Assembly: GCF_003253745.1 (NCBI RefSeq)
Contig: NZ_MZXV01000013.1
Location: 248,001-312,000, forward strand
Source: Mesorhizobium kowhaii
GTDB taxonomy: Bacteria > Pseudomonadota > Alphaproteobacteria > Rhizobiales > Rhizobiaceae
Direction: 5' to 3'
DNA: 64,000 nucleotides
The notes beneath the pieces are model-generated. The model was not told the origin of the DNA. It made no database searches and worked only from the letters and a program-made list of their open reading frames with translations. Shown here piece after piece: positions 27,905 to 38,220 of the stretch. Every line of letters begins with the position of its first letter. Within the stretch, counting starts at the first letter, position 1. Position numbers and translations under genes: made by a program.

Positions 27905-28885
27905 TCAACCCGCGACCGGCTCGGGCAGGCCGGTGCGGATGATCTCCTCGCCATGTGAGGTGGAAGCCGGTGGCCGGCCACGGCTATGTTGCCTTGGCGA
28001 ACAGCCCATGACCCGCTTGAAGGCGGTGCTGAAGGCGCTTTCGGATTCATAACCGAGCGAGAGCGCAATGATGGAAACAGGATCGCTGGAACTCGCCAGC
28101 CTGTCGCCGGCCAAGAGCATGCGCCAGCGCGTCAGGTAGTCCATCGGCGAAGCGCCGACCATGGCCTTGAATTTCAGCGCAAAGGTCGATCGCGACATGC
28201 CGGCGCGCTCGGCCAGAGCCTGCAAGGTCCAGCCATGCGCCGGATCGTCGTGCATGGCGCCGATCGCCGCGCCGATCTGTCTGTCGGCCAGCGCAAACAG
28301 CCAGCCGACGCCGCCTCTCAAGCCCTCCGCCATATGCAGGCGCAAGGCCTCGATCAGGATCATGTGGGCGAGATGCTCGACGATGAGAAAGCCGCCCGGC
28401 CGCCGTTCGCGCAATTCCTGCATCATCCGCTCCACCGGCCAGCGCAGCGCCGAATGATTGGAGTCGCTGCGGATGTGGACGATGGGCGGCAGCATCCGCA
28501 ACAGGATGCCGGCATGGTCGCCGGACAGGGCGAAGCGGCTGCTGACGAGAAGGAAATCGCCGCCACCATTGTGCGAGGTGACGCCACCGGTGCGGGCGGG
28601 GGAAAAGATGGTGCGGGCGTCGACCGGCGGCAGGTCCATATCGCTGGCAAGGCGGAAGGGCCGGCCGCGCGGCAGCAGGAAACAGTCGCCGGTCTCCAGC
28701 CGGACCGCATCCGCGACGCCGTCCACGGACAGCCAGCATTGGCCCGACACCACGGCACCGCATTTGATGGCCACCTGCTGGTCGGGGAACTGGATCGACC
28801 AGTCGCCACCGGCCTCCAGGCCGGCGGACAGGTAGTTGCGAGGCTTCAGCAGCGACAGCACGTCTGAGAGCGGATCCATGGGCAT
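27905..28885 (-). CDS. AraC family transcriptional regulator
   Basis: 326 residues. Large N-terminal cupin-like domain ([32 protein letters not shown]) and C-terminal HTH pair: [20 protein letters not shown] and [21 protein letters not shown]. Convergent with the preceding AraC gene (15 bases between stops) and divergent from an NAD-dependent epimerase-like gene, which it probably controls. Confidence 0.88.
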   Translation of the reverse strand: MPMDPLSDVLSLLKPRNYLSAGLEAGGDWSIQFPDQQVAIKCGAVVSGQCWLSVDGVADAVRLETGDCFLLPRGRPFRLASDMDLPPVDARTIFSPARTGGVTSHNGGGDFLLVSSRFALSGDHAGILLRMLPPIVHIRSDSNHSALRWPVERMMQELRERRPGGFLIVEHLAHMILIEALRLHMAEGLRGGVGWLFALADRQIGAAIGAMHDDPAHGWTLQALAERAGMSRSTFALKFKAMVGASPMDYLTRWRMLLAGDRLASSSDPVSIIALSLGYESESAFSTAFKRVMGCSPRQHSRGRPPASTSHGEEIIRTGLPEPVAG

Positions 28886-28904
28886 TCCGGACGATTGCGA
28901 AGAT

Positions 28905-28948
28905 AATACGGACTTTACAGCATAGATCGTATTCCCTCAATCCCGTAT
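28905..28948. promoter_or_regulatory. Inverted AATACGG / CCCGTAT motif in divergent promoter
   Basis: ATAATACGGAC lies near the AraC start and CCCGTATC about 35 bases further, in inverted orientation, within the 119-bp space between the AraC and epimerase genes. A candidate operator only. Confidence 0.3.
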
Positions 28949-29004
28949 CTCCTTCGGCAACGGGCTGCTCATACGGCCTTGACCAAAACAAAGGAGAAAT
29001 CGCG

Positions 29005-29901
29005 ATGCGTGTATTTGTGACCGGTGCCACCGGCTTTGTCGGTTCGGCGGCTGTGCGGGAGCTCATTGGAGCGGGCCATCAGGTGCTCGGTCTTGCTCGT
29101 TCGGATGCCGGCGCCAGGTCGATCGTCGCTGCAGGCGCCGAGGCACATCGCGGCGATATCGAGGATTTGGAAAGCCTGCGCAGCGGTGCGGCCCAATCGG
29201 ATGGTGTGATCCATACCGCCTTCAATCATGACTTCTCGAAATTCGCGGCGAATTGCGAGACGGACCGACGCGCCATCGAAGCGCTCGGCGCGGAGCTCGA
29301 AGGCTCCGAGCGGCCCTTGCTGGTCACCTCCGGGCTGGCGCTGCTGACGCCGGCCGGCCGCATGGCGAGCGAGGACGACGCGCCTGTTCCTCCGTCAGCC
29401 TCCTATCCCCGCTCGTCGGAAGTGACGGCCGAAGCGCTAGCGGCGCGCGGGGTGCGTGCGTCGGCGGTGCGCCTTTCACCCTCCGTGCACGGCGACGGCG
29501 ATCATGGCTTCGTTCCGATGCTGATCGGCATCGCGCGTCAAAAGGGCGTTTCGGCCTATATTGGCGACGGGATGAACCGCTGGCCGGCGGTGCATCGGCT
29601 CGACGCCGCCATGCTCTTCAGGCTGGCGCTTGAGAAAGGGGCCGGCGGAGGCCGATACCACGGCGTCGCCGACCAGGGCGTGCCGACGCGGGAGATCGCC
29701 GAGATCATCGGCCGGCGCCTGAACCTGCCGGTGGTGTCCAAAACCAGCGAGGAAGCAGCCGACCATTTCGGCTTCCTCAGCCACTTCTTTGGTCTCGACT
29801 GGCCGACGTCGAGTGAACAGACAAGACAAGTGCTGGGATGGCAGCCGAAGCAGCCGGGGTTGATTGCCGACCTCGACCGCCCCAGCTATTTCGAAGGTTG
29901 A
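29005..29901 (+). CDS. NAD(P)-dependent epimerase/dehydratase-like SDR
   Basis: 298 residues. The Rossmann motif GATGFVGSA (residues 7-15) binds the dinucleotide, and VTSGLALL with a downstream Tyr (ASYPRSSEV) sit at the active-site region; the usual YxxxK is not clear, since YPRSS lacks the lysine, so this may be an atypical extended SDR. The C-terminal half carries [30 protein letters not shown] precedes the ATG. Divergent from an AraC regulator. Confidence 0.82.
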   Translation: MRVFVTGATGFVGSAAVRELIGAGHQVLGLARSDAGARSIVAAGAEAHRGDIEDLESLRSGAAQSDGVIHTAFNHDFSKFAANCETDRRAIEALGAELEGSERPLLVTSGLALLTPAGRMASEDDAPVPPSASYPRSSEVTAEALAARGVRASAVRLSPSVHGDGDHGFVPMLIGIARQKGVSAYIGDGMNRWPAVHRLDAAMLFRLALEKGAGGGRYHGVADQGVPTREIAEIIGRRLNLPVVSKTSEEAADHFGFLSHFFGLDWPTSSEQTRQVLGWQPKQPGLIADLDRPSYFEG

Positions 29902-29937
29902 GGCGGTTCGAGGCGAACGTGCCGCTCGCGGCTTGTT

Positions 29938-30873
29938 CTAGTCGAACAGGCTCGACACCGATTCCTCGGTCGCCGTGCGCGAAATGGCTTCGCCCATCAG
30001 GTCGGCGATCGAGATGACGCGGATGTTGGGAGCGTCGAGCACGCCTTGGGTCGGCTGGATGGAATCGGTGATCACCAGTTCCTGCAGCTTCGAGCCGCTG
30101 ATGCGAGCGACAGCGCCGCCCGACAGGACACCGTGGGTGATGTAGGCGGTGACGCTGGTGGCGCCGTTGGCCAGCAGCGCATCGGCGGCATTGCACAGCG
30201 TGCCGCCGGAATCGACGATGTCGTCGATCAGCAGGCAATCCTTGCCGGCGACGGCGCCGATGATGTTCATGACTTCCGATTCGCCCGGACGCTCGCGGCG
30301 CTTGTCGACGATGGCCAGCTGGGCGTCGAAGCGCTTGGCCAGCGCACGGGCGCGCACCACGCCGCCGATGTCGGGCGATACCACCACGACATTGCCGAGC
30401 TGCTTGTATTTCGCCTTCACGTCGCGGGCCATAACCGGCACCGAAAACAGATTGTCGGTCGGGATGTCGAAAAAGCCCTGGATCTGGCCAGCATGCAGGT
30501 CGAGCGTCAAAACGCGGTCGACGCCGGCGCGGGTGATCATGTTGGCGACCAACTTGGCCGAGATCGGTGTGCGGCCGGAGGCGCGGCGGTCCTGCCTGGC
30601 GTAGCCGAAATAGGGAATCACCGCCGTGATGCGCTTGGCCGACGAGCGCATGAAGGCATCGATCATGATGAGCAGTTCCATCAGGTGATCGTTGGTCGGG
30701 AATGAGGTCGACTGCAGGATGAAGACATCCTCGCCGCGCACATTTTCCTGGATTTCGACGAAGATTTCCTGGTCGGCGAAGCGTCTGACACTGGCCTTGC
30801 CCAGCGGGATGTTGAGATAGCGGGCGACCGCTTCGGCCAGCACCCTGTTGGAATTGCCCGCGAAGAGTTTCAT
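29938..30873 (-). CDS. prs: Ribose-phosphate pyrophosphokinase
   Basis: 311 residues, standard length. PRPP-binding motif [14 protein letters not shown] and the catalytic loop [12 protein letters not shown] (flexible loop), plus [14 protein letters not shown], are intact. Makes PRPP from ribose-5-phosphate and ATP for nucleotides, histidine and tryptophan synthesis. Lies apart from other genes and is probably monocistronic. Confidence 0.97.
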   Translation of the reverse strand: MKLFAGNSNRVLAEAVARYLNIPLGKASVRRFADQEIFVEIQENVRGEDVFILQSTSFPTNDHLMELLIMIDAFMRSSAKRITAVIPYFGYARQDRRASGRTPISAKLVANMITRAGVDRVLTLDLHAGQIQGFFDIPTDNLFSVPVMARDVKAKYKQLGNVVVVSPDIGGVVRARALAKRFDAQLAIVDKRRERPGESEVMNIIGAVAGKDCLLIDDIVDSGGTLCNAADALLANGATSVTAYITHGVLSGGAVARISGSKLQELVITDSIQPTQGVLDAPNIRVISIADLMGEAISRTATEESVSSLFD

Positions 30874-31028
30874 GCACCGTTCCTGGTGGAGGATAGAGAG
30901 GCCAGACAGACTCTCCTGCGCCCTTTAACCGGGCTTTTAGCGGCCCGCGCCGGTATTGCAAGCGCCGAGATCGGGAATCCGCCGGCTAATCTCAAGAAAG
31001 CCTCGCGCCATCGCCAGCGAGCAACACC

Positions 31029-31643
31029 TCAGCCCGCCTTGCCGCCAAGCCACGCCGCGAACTGATCGATGGTCTGGTCGGCGATTGCCTGCATGGTGGC
31101 CGGCGAGACCGCCTTCCAGCTGTCGCCGCCATTGACCGACGGCGCCTTCAGCTGGCCGTTGATGCGGTGCAGCCGGTTGCCGGCCGGGTCGTAGACATCC
31201 CAGACATAGATGACGGTGGTGTCCTTGCCTTCCGACATCGCCGAGAAATAACCCTTGAGCACATGGGTCGCGGTCTGGTCGGCGCTGCCGGCAAGCGTGA
31301 TGCCGCGCTGCCTGGCGCGCGTCTGCAGTTCCGCCGTCAGCGGCGTCGCGGCTTCCACCGAAGCACCGACGATCGGCGCGATCTGCAAACGGGTCTTCGA
31401 CAGGATGGCAGCGCTTTGGGCTGGCGTGACCGGAGTGGTGGCGGTTGCGGGAGCGCTCGTAATGGTCGTGGCGGGGTCGGCGGGCGACGGGGCAGGGACG
31501 GCGCCCTGGGTGGCTGGCGTCGACGGCGTCGAGGTCGCCGGCGGGGTGATCGCAGACGGTTCGAGAACGTCCTTTGCATTGGTGCAGGCGGCAAGAGCCA
31601 ATGCCACAAGCAATGACACGGTCGTCACATGCGATCGTCTCAT
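31029..31643 (-). CDS. Putative lipoprotein with Pro/Thr/Ala-rich linker
   Basis: 204 residues from the ATG at 31641-31643, preceded by AGAAGG; an upstream in-frame start 12 codons earlier would spoil the signal peptide. The lipobox LALAAC marks a lipid-modified cysteine near residue 20. A low-complexity Ala/Thr/Pro linker (about 35-90) leads to a folded C-terminal domain with THVLKGYFSAM, TVIYVWDVYDPAGNRLHRIN and LQAIADQTIDQF-like helices. No named family was recognised. It could form a cell-envelope accessory protein. Confidence 0.75.
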   Translation of the reverse strand: MRRSHVTTVSLLVALALAACTNAKDVLEPSAITPPATSTPSTPATQGAVPAPSPADPATTITSAPATATTPVTPAQSAAILSKTRLQIAPIVGASVEAATPLTAELQTRARQRGITLAGSADQTATHVLKGYFSAMSEGKDTTVIYVWDVYDPAGNRLHRINGQLKAPSVNGGDSWKAVSPATMQAIADQTIDQFAAWLGGKAG

Positions 31644-31686
31644 TTGCCTTCTAACTCCTTGGCGAAGAACGCCTCCCATTGTGGAT

Positions 31687-32838
31687 TCACTGTACGATCA
31701 AGTCGAGATCATGGCGGGATAGCGGCTTCGGCTGGGATTCGGTGGTCAGGTAGGTGCGGCCAAGCGTCATTGCCGTCTCGGTGTCGGAATCCATGATGAT
31801 CATGTGGGCGAACAGCGTCATGTTCGGCGCAATGGGCTCGGGATTGCCCTGATAGAACATCGGCATGTCCATCCAGGACGGCGTGAAGCGGGCGCCGACC
31901 GAATAGCCACAAGCGTTCAGCCGGTGCTTGGTCAGGCCGTGTGCCTCCATGGTGCGGGCATGGGCGTCGAACACGTCGCCAAAGCTGTTGCCCGGCGTCA
32001 TTGCCTTCTCGACGGCCAGAAGTGCTGCGCGGGCGGCGTCGAACAGCTCCTGATGGCGCTTCGAGACCTTGCCGGTGAGCACCGTGCGCATCATCGGCGC
32101 ATGGTAGTGGTTGAAGACGCCGGCCCATTCGAGCGTCAGCTGGTCGTTCTTAGTGAGCTTGCGTCGGCCGGACTTGTAGCGGCACAGCAGCGCATCGACG
32201 CCGGAGCCGATGATGAACTCGTTGGCCGGATAGTCGCCGCCGCCGGCAAAGATCGCGCCCTGCATGGCTGCCAGGATCAGCGCTTCGTCGCCGCCTTGCT
32301 TGATCAGCGGCAAGGCCGCGTCGAGCGCGTCGTCGGAGAGATTGGCGGCCTTCTCGGCCCTGGCGATTTCGGCCGGGCTCTTGAACAGGCGCAGCCGGCC
32401 GACGATGCCGGACGCGTCGGCGATCTGGCCAAAGGTCTGCAGCTGTTCGTCCAGCCGCCGGCCATTGTAGGCGGTCAGCCCGTGGGTGTCGTATTCGACG
32501 CCTATGCGGGCGCCGAGCAGGTCGAGCTCGTTGAGCAGGTTGCGCAGGTCGACCGCCGGATTGGCGCCATTGCGGTCGGTCCACAAGACGATGTCGTCGA
32601 TGATCGAGGTCTGGCGCGCCTGGCGCAGGTCGGCCGAGCGGGTCAACAGCACCATCGAACCGTCGGCCTTCACCGCCAGGCACTGGAAGAAGCAGAAGCC
32701 GAACGTGTCGTAGCCGGTCAGCCAGTACATGCTTTCCTGCGCGAACAGCAGGATGGCGTCGAGCTTCTTCTCGGCCATCTCGATCATCAGCCGGTCGCGC
32801 CGCGCATCAAATTCCGAACGTTCAAAATGCAGCGCCAT
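31687..32838 (-). CDS. M24 (creatinase/prolidase-fold) family protein, metal ligands apparently lost
   Basis: 383 residues with the two-domain creatinase/prolidase layout: an N-terminal creatinase-N domain (to about 150) and a pita-bread C-terminal domain. The usual metal-binding Asp/Asp/His/Glu/Glu set is not complete: the first two positions read EWAG and HYHAPMMRT, and the histidine position reads ACGYSVGARF. This pattern is like the metal-free creatinase and ectoine hydrolase branch rather than a true aminopeptidase. Its ATG overlaps the stop of pgeF by one base (TAATG), so it is coupled to that operon. Confidence 0.82.
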   Translation of the reverse strand: MALHFERSEFDARRDRLMIEMAEKKLDAILLFAQESMYWLTGYDTFGFCFFQCLAVKADGSMVLLTRSADLRQARQTSIIDDIVLWTDRNGANPAVDLRNLLNELDLLGARIGVEYDTHGLTAYNGRRLDEQLQTFGQIADASGIVGRLRLFKSPAEIARAEKAANLSDDALDAALPLIKQGGDEALILAAMQGAIFAGGGDYPANEFIIGSGVDALLCRYKSGRRKLTKNDQLTLEWAGVFNHYHAPMMRTVLTGKVSKRHQELFDAARAALLAVEKAMTPGNSFGDVFDAHARTMEAHGLTKHRLNACGYSVGARFTPSWMDMPMFYQGNPEPIAPNMTLFAHMIIMDSDTETAMTLGRTYLTTESQPKPLSRHDLDLIVQ

Positions 32839-33632
32839 TATTGCCTCTCCAAAACAATTGCCGAAACCTGCCGGCCGTAATCAGGCTCCTTGCGGTGCGT
32901 GGTGCGCCGGTAGGAGTAAAACAGATCTTCCTCGGCATAGGTGCAGCGGCCGAGGCCCTCGGCCGTCACGCCGGCCTTGGCCAGCCGGTCGACCGTGTAG
33001 CGGTTGAGGTCGAACATCGCATGGCCGGCGTTGGCGGAGGGGGCGAAATAGAGGATGTTTTCAGCGTCGGCCTCGACGAAGCGGGCGACGAATTCCGGCC
33101 CGACCTCATAGTTTTCAGGGCCGATCGAGGGGCCGAGCACGGCAACGATGTTTTTGCGGTTGGCGCCAAGGCCTTCCATGGCGAGGATGGTGTTTTCCAG
33201 CACGCCGGTGAAGGCGCCTTTCCAGCCGGCGTGTGCGGCACCGATGATGCGCGCCTGCGCATCCGCGAACAGCACCGGGCCGCAATCGGCGGTCGAGGCG
33301 CCGATGGCGATGCCCGGCCGGTCGGTGACGATGGCATCAGCCTTTGGCCGCTCGCCGGTAAAGGGTTCGCTCACGATGGTGACATCGGGCGAATGGATCT
33401 GCCAGGCGGTCAGCAGATGGCTTGCCGGCACGCCCATCCAGGCAGCGACGCGGCTGCGGTTCTCGGCGACCAGCGCCTGGTCGTCATTCGATCCGGTGCC
33501 GATGTTGAGGCCCTGGTAGATGCCGCTGGAAACTCCGCCAACGCGGGTGAAATAGCCGTGGCGGATCCCTTGCGCCTGCGCCTTGTCCAGCAGGGGCGAC
33601 CGAACGGGATCCGGTTTGGTCTGATTCAGCAT
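32838..33632 (-). CDS. pgeF: Peptidoglycan-editing / multicopper-like PgeF (YfiH, laccase domain)
   Basis: 264 residues from the ATG at 33630-33632. The conserved motifs of the DUF152/YfiH family are present: GGVSSGIYQGLNIG near residue 32, the zinc-type ligands in STADCGPVLFAD and AAHAGWKGAFTG, and GPSIGPENYEVG. The family has been linked to purine nucleoside phosphorylase activity and to peptidoglycan editing. The longer in-frame region upstream is discarded. Downstream of midA-lgt in the same orientation. Confidence 0.9.
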   Translation of the reverse strand: MLNQTKPDPVRSPLLDKAQAQGIRHGYFTRVGGVSSGIYQGLNIGTGSNDDQALVAENRSRVAAWMGVPASHLLTAWQIHSPDVTIVSEPFTGERPKADAIVTDRPGIAIGASTADCGPVLFADAQARIIGAAHAGWKGAFTGVLENTILAMEGLGANRKNIVAVLGPSIGPENYEVGPEFVARFVEADAENILYFAPSANAGHAMFDLNRYTVDRLAKAGVTAEGLGRCTYAEEDLFYSYRRTTHRKEPDYGRQVSAIVLERQ

Positions 33633-33765
33633 GCGGGCGTTGTTGTCCGTGTGGGCGGTTTCGTCAAGAAGAAGTGCTTTGTCGACAAGAAGGCGGGGCA
33701 GAGTTCGGCCGGCGGTCCGAACGCTCCTTGCCGGACGGGAGATTGGGAGGGGTAGCAGTGAAAAG

Positions 33766-34854
33766 TCAATCCGCCGTGGCAAAAGGCCGGACGGCCACGC
33801 CGCGCGGCAGCACGGCAAGCACCTTGAACAACTCGCCCATGGCTTGCGCGCCGGCGAGACGCTCGACATCGTCGGCGATCTTGTCGCGCACTGCCTGGTC
33901 GGCATCGGCGCCGAGCCGGCCGGCACGCTCGAGAATGCCCATGTCGAGAAGGAAGTCGCCCTGCGTCGACAGATGGGCGTCGAGGCCATGCGCGCGAACG
34001 GTTGCGGCAAGGGCGGCGAAATCGACATGGGTCGTCAGGTCGGCCTCGCCGGGATTGGCCAGCACATCTTCGTGATCGTGCCTGCGCAAGGCCTGCAGCG
34101 TGTCGCCAACACCTGGCTGGAGATGGCCGTAGTCGATGAACAGGCCGGCGCCGCCATGCCTGGCTATGCGTTCGGCAATCGCCGCCATCAGGGCTGCTCG
34201 TGCCGGCGCGACCTCGACGATCGCACCCTGCGGTGCGTCGGTGGCGTCATCAGGCAGCAGCGTCGGGTCGACCGAACCGGCGCCGGCGAAGAAGCGCAGC
34301 TCGTTGGTCTCGTCAAGGCCGACCATGCGCTCGCGCCAGCCGGCGCCGGCGCGGACGAACTGGCGGATGGGCACAGCGTCGAACAATTCGTTGCCGACGA
34401 TGAAAAGCGGCTGCCGCGGCAGTGTGTCGATGGTTTCGTGCCAACCGATCGCCAAGGGCGTCGCGCCAAGCGTCTGCTGCTGGACCTGTGTCAGGCGTGG
34501 GCTGGTCTCGATCATGGCGAAGGTGGCGCCATTGGCCAGATCAGGATCAAGCCGCGACAGCGTGCGCAGCATGTCCTTCATCAGCGTGCCGCGGCCGGGA
34601 CCGATCTCGGCGATGGTGGCCGGCAGCGGCTGGTCGCCTGCCAGCCAGGCCTGGTAGAGCCAGACGGCGACGAGTTCGCCGAACATCTGGCTGATCTCGG
34701 GCGCAGTGATGAAGTCGCCGGCCGCGCCGAAGGGCTCACGCGTCGTGTAGTAGCCGTCCTCGGGGTCGAACAGACACAGCGCCATGTATTCGTTGACCGG
34801 AAGCGGGCCCAACGCCTCGATCAGGTCGACGATACGGGTCTTCAGTCGTGTCAT
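33766..34854 (-). CDS. SAM-dependent methyltransferase of the MidA/NDUFAF7 family
   Basis: 362 residues from the ATG at 34852-34854. Motif: [20 protein letters not shown], then the SAM-binding [16 protein letters not shown] and [12 protein letters not shown]. The eukaryotic member methylates an arginine of complex I; the bacterial role is probably similar but unproven. The start overlaps the lgt stop by four bases (ATGA), so it is translated with lgt. The frame continues antisense upstream, which is not real coding. Confidence 0.88.
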   Translation of the reverse strand: MTRLKTRIVDLIEALGPLPVNEYMALCLFDPEDGYYTTREPFGAAGDFITAPEISQMFGELVAVWLYQAWLAGDQPLPATIAEIGPGRGTLMKDMLRTLSRLDPDLANGATFAMIETSPRLTQVQQQTLGATPLAIGWHETIDTLPRQPLFIVGNELFDAVPIRQFVRAGAGWRERMVGLDETNELRFFAGAGSVDPTLLPDDATDAPQGAIVEVAPARAALMAAIAERIARHGGAGLFIDYGHLQPGVGDTLQALRRHDHEDVLANPGEADLTTHVDFAALAATVRAHGLDAHLSTQGDFLLDMGILERAGRLGADADQAVRDKIADDVERLAGAQAMGELFKVLAVLPRGVAVRPFATAD

Positions 34855-35705
34855 GCCGGCTGCGATTGTGGCACCGGTTTGGCGGTCATCACCGCCCAGA
34901 TGCCGGCCAGCACCATCGGCGACGACAGGATCATGCCCATGGTCAACCAGTTGGTGCCGAGGAGATAGCCGAGCTGCTGGTCGGGCTCGCGGAAGAACTC
35001 GACGAAGATGCGCGACAGGCCATAGCCGCAGATGAAGGCGCCGCCGACGAAGCGCGGCGTCTTCAGCTTGAGGCGCGAATGGGTGAGAATGCGCAGGACC
35101 AGGAACAGCACCAAACCTTCGAGCAGGGCCTCGTAGAGCTGGCTCGGATGGCGGGCAAACGGCCCGCCATTGGGGAACTCGATCGCCCACGGCACATCGG
35201 TGGGGCGCCCCCAGAGCTCGGAATTGATGAAGTTGGCGACGCGCACCAGGCCGAGGCCGACCGGCACGCCGGCGGCCACAACGTCGAACAGCGACCAGGT
35301 GCGGATGCCGCGCTTGATGGAAAACAGCGTCATGGCGAGGATGACGCCGAGCAGGCCGCCATGGAACGACATGCCGCCTTGCCAGACCGCGAAGATATCG
35401 AGCGGGTGGGCGATATAGCGCGGCAGGTCGTAAAACAGCACGTAGCCGGTGCGGCCGCCGAGCACGACGCCGATGGCCGCCCAGACGATGAAGTCGTCGA
35501 GGTCCTCCGGCTTCATCGGCAGGACGCCGTTCGGCCAAAGCTTCGCGTTAGAGGCAAGCCGCTTGGCGTACCACCAGGCAAACAGGATGCCGACGATGTA
35601 GCCGACGCCGTACCAATGCACCGCCAGCGGCCCAATCTGGATGAGGATCGGGTTGATGTTGGGGAAGGGCAAGGAGGCCAGCGGCAGCAGGAAATAGTCG
35701 TTCAA
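34851..35705 (-). CDS. lgt: Prolipoprotein diacylglyceryl transferase
   Basis: 284 residues with seven membrane segments. The Lgt signature [19 protein letters not shown] is present, with the conserved arginine and the H-containing [10 protein letters not shown] near the N-terminus. Transfers diacylglycerol to the cysteine of prolipoproteins at the inner membrane. First gene of lgt-midA-pgeF-M24. Confidence 0.96.
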   Translation of the reverse strand: MNDYFLLPLASLPFPNINPILIQIGPLAVHWYGVGYIVGILFAWWYAKRLASNAKLWPNGVLPMKPEDLDDFIVWAAIGVVLGGRTGYVLFYDLPRYIAHPLDIFAVWQGGMSFHGGLLGVILAMTLFSIKRGIRTWSLFDVVAAGVPVGLGLVRVANFINSELWGRPTDVPWAIEFPNGGPFARHPSQLYEALLEGLVLFLVLRILTHSRLKLKTPRFVGGAFICGYGLSRIFVEFFREPDQQLGYLLGTNWLTMGMILSSPMVLAGIWAVMTAKPVPQSQPA

Positions 35706-35786
35706 CGGGGAACTCTCGGTTGCGATCGCGTTTGGGCGCGGACCATGCGGCAGGGTTTTGGCAGGGTCAAGGCAAGTCGGTTGCCG

Positions 35787-36089
35787 TCAGTCGTTGGGAA
35801 ACAGGATCGTTCCAATATCCATTGCACCGTGCAGGACGTGCAGTATTTCCACGGTGTCAGCTCTAACGCGATAGAAAATCAGATAGTTGCCGTGGACGCG
35901 CCAACGAATGCCTGAGGATCGATGCCGCTCAAAGAGCGGATACCGCTCCGGCATGGAGCGCAATTCCATGCAATCGTGGTGCAATTCCTGAATGAATGTC
36001 ACGGCGCGAAACGGATTGTGCCGCGCGATGTAGTCACCAATGGCTGCAAGGTCTGCTTCAGCCCGACGGGTGAAGACCAGCCGCTTCAC
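35787..36089 (-). CDS. parE: RelE/ParE-family toxin
   Basis: 100 residues. ParE fold: FTRRAEADLAAIGDYIARHN at the N-terminus and RWRVHGNYLIFYRVRADTVE with the final strand ILHVLHGA. ParE proteins poison DNA gyrase, RelE proteins cleave mRNA; the sequence alone favours the ParE branch. The start overlaps the antitoxin stop by four bases. Confidence 0.88.
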   Translation of the reverse strand: MKRLVFTRRAEADLAAIGDYIARHNPFRAVTFIQELHHDCMELRSMPERYPLFERHRSSGIRWRVHGNYLIFYRVRADTVEILHVLHGAMDIGTILFPND

Positions 36090-36346
36090 CCGTTCTTCTC
36101 TGCCATTGCCTTATACTTGGCCTCGAGCCTGTCCAGCACCTCGTCGCCGGGCTTCACCCGACCGGCGTCGGCATCGGAAATGCCTTCTGCGAGGGCAGCG
36201 TCGAGGGCAGCAAGGCGCTTCTCCCGCTCTTCGACGAGGCGAACGCCCTCACGCAGCACTTCGCTCTTCGAATTGTAGCGACCGGTGCTGACAAGCTGGT
36301 TTACGACATCTTCGAGACGGCTACCCAGGTCTGCGCTAATGGCCAT
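36086..36346 (-). CDS. parD: ParD-family antitoxin
   Basis: 86 residues from the ATG at 36344-36346 (preceded by GGAGAG). The N-terminal ribbon-helix-helix (DVVNQLVSTGRYNSKSEVLR) binds DNA, and the C-terminal helix (RLEAKYKAMAEKNG) contacts the toxin. It should repress its own operon; CAATAA-TAG-TTATTG lies 32 bases upstream. Confidence 0.88.
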   Translation of the reverse strand: MAISADLGSRLEDVVNQLVSTGRYNSKSEVLREGVRLVEEREKRLAALDAALAEGISDADAGRVKPGDEVLDRLEAKYKAMAEKNG

Positions 36347-36377
36347 GACGGTTCTCTCCTGCAAAACCATCCTAGAA

Positions 36378-36392
36378 CAATAATAGTTATTG
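36378..36392. promoter_or_regulatory. Candidate ParD operator
   Basis: CAATAATAGTTATTG: 6-bp perfect arms around a 3-base centre, 32-46 bases before the parD start, the place where ribbon-helix-helix antitoxins bind. Confidence 0.5.
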
Positions 36393-36510
36393 ATCAGGCT
36401 TGCCAGGGATTTTGGTAGGACGCACCCGACTTGATGCCGCAGCAGGCTTCAACGTTCTTGCATTCTGCGCACAGCACCACTACGTCAAATTGTCCAAGCG
36501 AGGATTTGCC

Positions 36511-36813
36511 ATGTCGACCGGACCGAACCGCATTCTCGATGAATTCGCCAAGCTGATGACCGATGCCGCCGGCGCCGCCCAAGGCGTGCGCCGCGAGGTC
36601 GAGACCGCCTTCAAGGGCCAGGCCGAACGCATCCTCAACACCATGGACGTGGTGCAGCGCGAAGAGTTCGAAGCCGCGCGCGAGATGGCCGCCAAGGCCC
36701 GGGAAGAAAACACCCGCCTTGCCGAACGTATCGAGGCGCTCGAGGCGAAGCTTGCCGAAATGACCGGACAGGTCACACCGGCGGCGACGGCAAAGCCCCG
36801 CGCAAAAAAATAA
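36511..36813 (+). CDS. ubiK: UbiK-type accessory factor (BMFP domain)
   Basis: 100 residues from the ATG at 36511. Mostly helical, with an N-terminal amphipathic helix (RILDEFAKLMTDAAGAAQGV) and a C-terminal coiled coil (EENTRLAERIEALEAKLAEM). This resembles UbiK/BMFP proteins, which assist ubiquinone biosynthesis. A longer in-frame upstream region is discarded. Confidence 0.72.
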   Translation: MSTGPNRILDEFAKLMTDAAGAAQGVRREVETAFKGQAERILNTMDVVQREEFEAAREMAAKAREENTRLAERIEALEAKLAEMTGQVTPAATAKPRAKK

Positions 36814-37136
36814 TCATTAAACTTTTCCACATAGCCCGATCCTGAAAAGCGCTTTGCCGTGAATCGCTTAACAGCGTTGCATGAATCTTTGTGACAGCGG
36901 CTTTCCACATGCGAATGACGCAGTGCGAAAAATTGGGCTGTTCACGCGACTCCCGATCAATAGACTGAATTTGTTGCATGATTCGGAGCAGGGTCATGTG
37001 GCCGGGCGGTGGGGTCCGGTCTGGGGTCTTTGTGTCGAGAAGTCCTGGCCGTCCGAGTTCTAGACAAGATTGTTCGTTGTGTGTGCCCTCCCGCGGAGCG
37101 TGTGGCGGCGCTCCTCAGAACGACAGGAAGCATTCC
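36814..37136. other. Gene-free stretch between ubiK and the YbjN-like gene
   Basis: 323 bases. It starts with an A-rich end (CGCAAAAAAATAATCATTAAA) and contains GC-rich tracts. No open frame with a ribosome binding site, repeat family or strong hairpin was found. It probably carries the promoter of the gene at 37137, but none was identified with confidence. Confidence 0.3.
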
Positions 37137-37637
37137 ATGGAACTTCTCGAACTCGAATTCTCCCGCGAAATCCATCCGGTGGATGTTATCGAGCAGGTGG
37201 CCCACAACAACGACTGGTCCTTTGAGCGGGCAGGTGATGACGAGATCTCGATCTCGGTTGCCGGCAGCTGGACCGACTATCACGTCTCCTTCTCGTGGAT
37301 GGAGGATTTCGAGGCGCTGCACCTGGCCTGCGCCTTCGACATCAAGGTGCCGGAGGCCCGCGCGCTGGAAGTGATGCGGCTGCTTTCGCTGATCAACGAG
37401 CAGATGCTGTTCGGCCATTTCGACCTCTGGGAGCAGGAGGGCGCGATCATGTTCCGCCAATCGCTGCTGCTGGCCGGTGGGGTCGAGCCGTCGAGCCAGC
37501 AGGTCGAAGTGTTGCTTTCGTCGGCGCTGGAAGCCTGCGAATGCTATTTCCAGGCCTTCCAGTTCGTCGTCTGGTCGGGAACCTCGGCCAAGGACGCGCT
37601 GGCCGGCGTGCTGTTCGAGACCTACGGCAACGCCTGA
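37137..37637 (+). CDS. YbjN-domain protein
   Basis: 166 residues from the ATG at 37137, preceded by AGGAAG. The YbjN fold is visible in [40 protein letters not shown] and the C-terminal [20 protein letters not shown]. YbjN proteins affect motility and stress in enterobacteria; no enzymatic role is known. The csaA gene follows 26 bases later. Confidence 0.8.
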   Translation: MELLELEFSREIHPVDVIEQVAHNNDWSFERAGDDEISISVAGSWTDYHVSFSWMEDFEALHLACAFDIKVPEARALEVMRLLSLINEQMLFGHFDLWEQEGAIMFRQSLLLAGGVEPSSQQVEVLLSSALEACECYFQAFQFVVWSGTSAKDALAGVLFETYGNA

Positions 37638-37663
37638 GTCACGGTAAGGCAAACAAGACAGAG

Positions 37664-38023
37664 ATGAGTTCGAGCCGCGAGCGCAAGCCCGAGATCAGTT
37701 TTGCCGACTTCGATCGTGTCGACATCCGCGCCGGCACGATCGTCGAGGCCGAACCGTTTCCCGAGGCGCGCAAGCCGGCGTTCAAGCTGAAGATCGATTT
37801 CGGTGCCGACATCGGCATCAAGAAATCCTCGGCGCAGATCACCAAATACTATGTGCCCGAGACGCTGATCGGCCGACAGGTGTTCGCGGTGGTCAATTTC
37901 CCGCCGCGCCAGATCGGCCCGTTCATGTCGGAAGTGCTGACTCTCGGCTTTCCCGACGAGGAGGGCGCCGTGGTGCTCGGCGCCATCGAGCGGAAGGTGC
38001 CCGACGGGGGTCGGCTGTTTTAA
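37664..38023 (+). CDS. csaA: tRNA-binding domain protein CsaA
   Basis: 119 residues. The OB-fold tRNA-binding domain is clear: [20 protein letters not shown], then [20 protein letters not shown] and [20 protein letters not shown]. CsaA has been described as a chaperone for exported proteins. Length matches the family (about 110). Follows the YbjN gene by 26 bases. Confidence 0.92.
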   Translation: MSSSRERKPEISFADFDRVDIRAGTIVEAEPFPEARKPAFKLKIDFGADIGIKKSSAQITKYYVPETLIGRQVFAVVNFPPRQIGPFMSEVLTLGFPDEEGAVVLGAIERKVPDGGRLF

Positions 38024-38220
38024 AATTGACGAGCGGGCTTCCTTCATCCGCATTGGTCTCCATCCCAGCCAGCAGATTGATCAAAATCGACCTGATTTTG
38101 GATCCCCTCCGGTTCCGTCATCTCCTGGCTCGATCTTTTCTTGCCAGATGCAACTTGGCCCGGCGTGCTCAAAAGAACCTCGCCGAGCTCAGCACGGCCA
38201 GGAAACCCCGGCAGCCGCCA

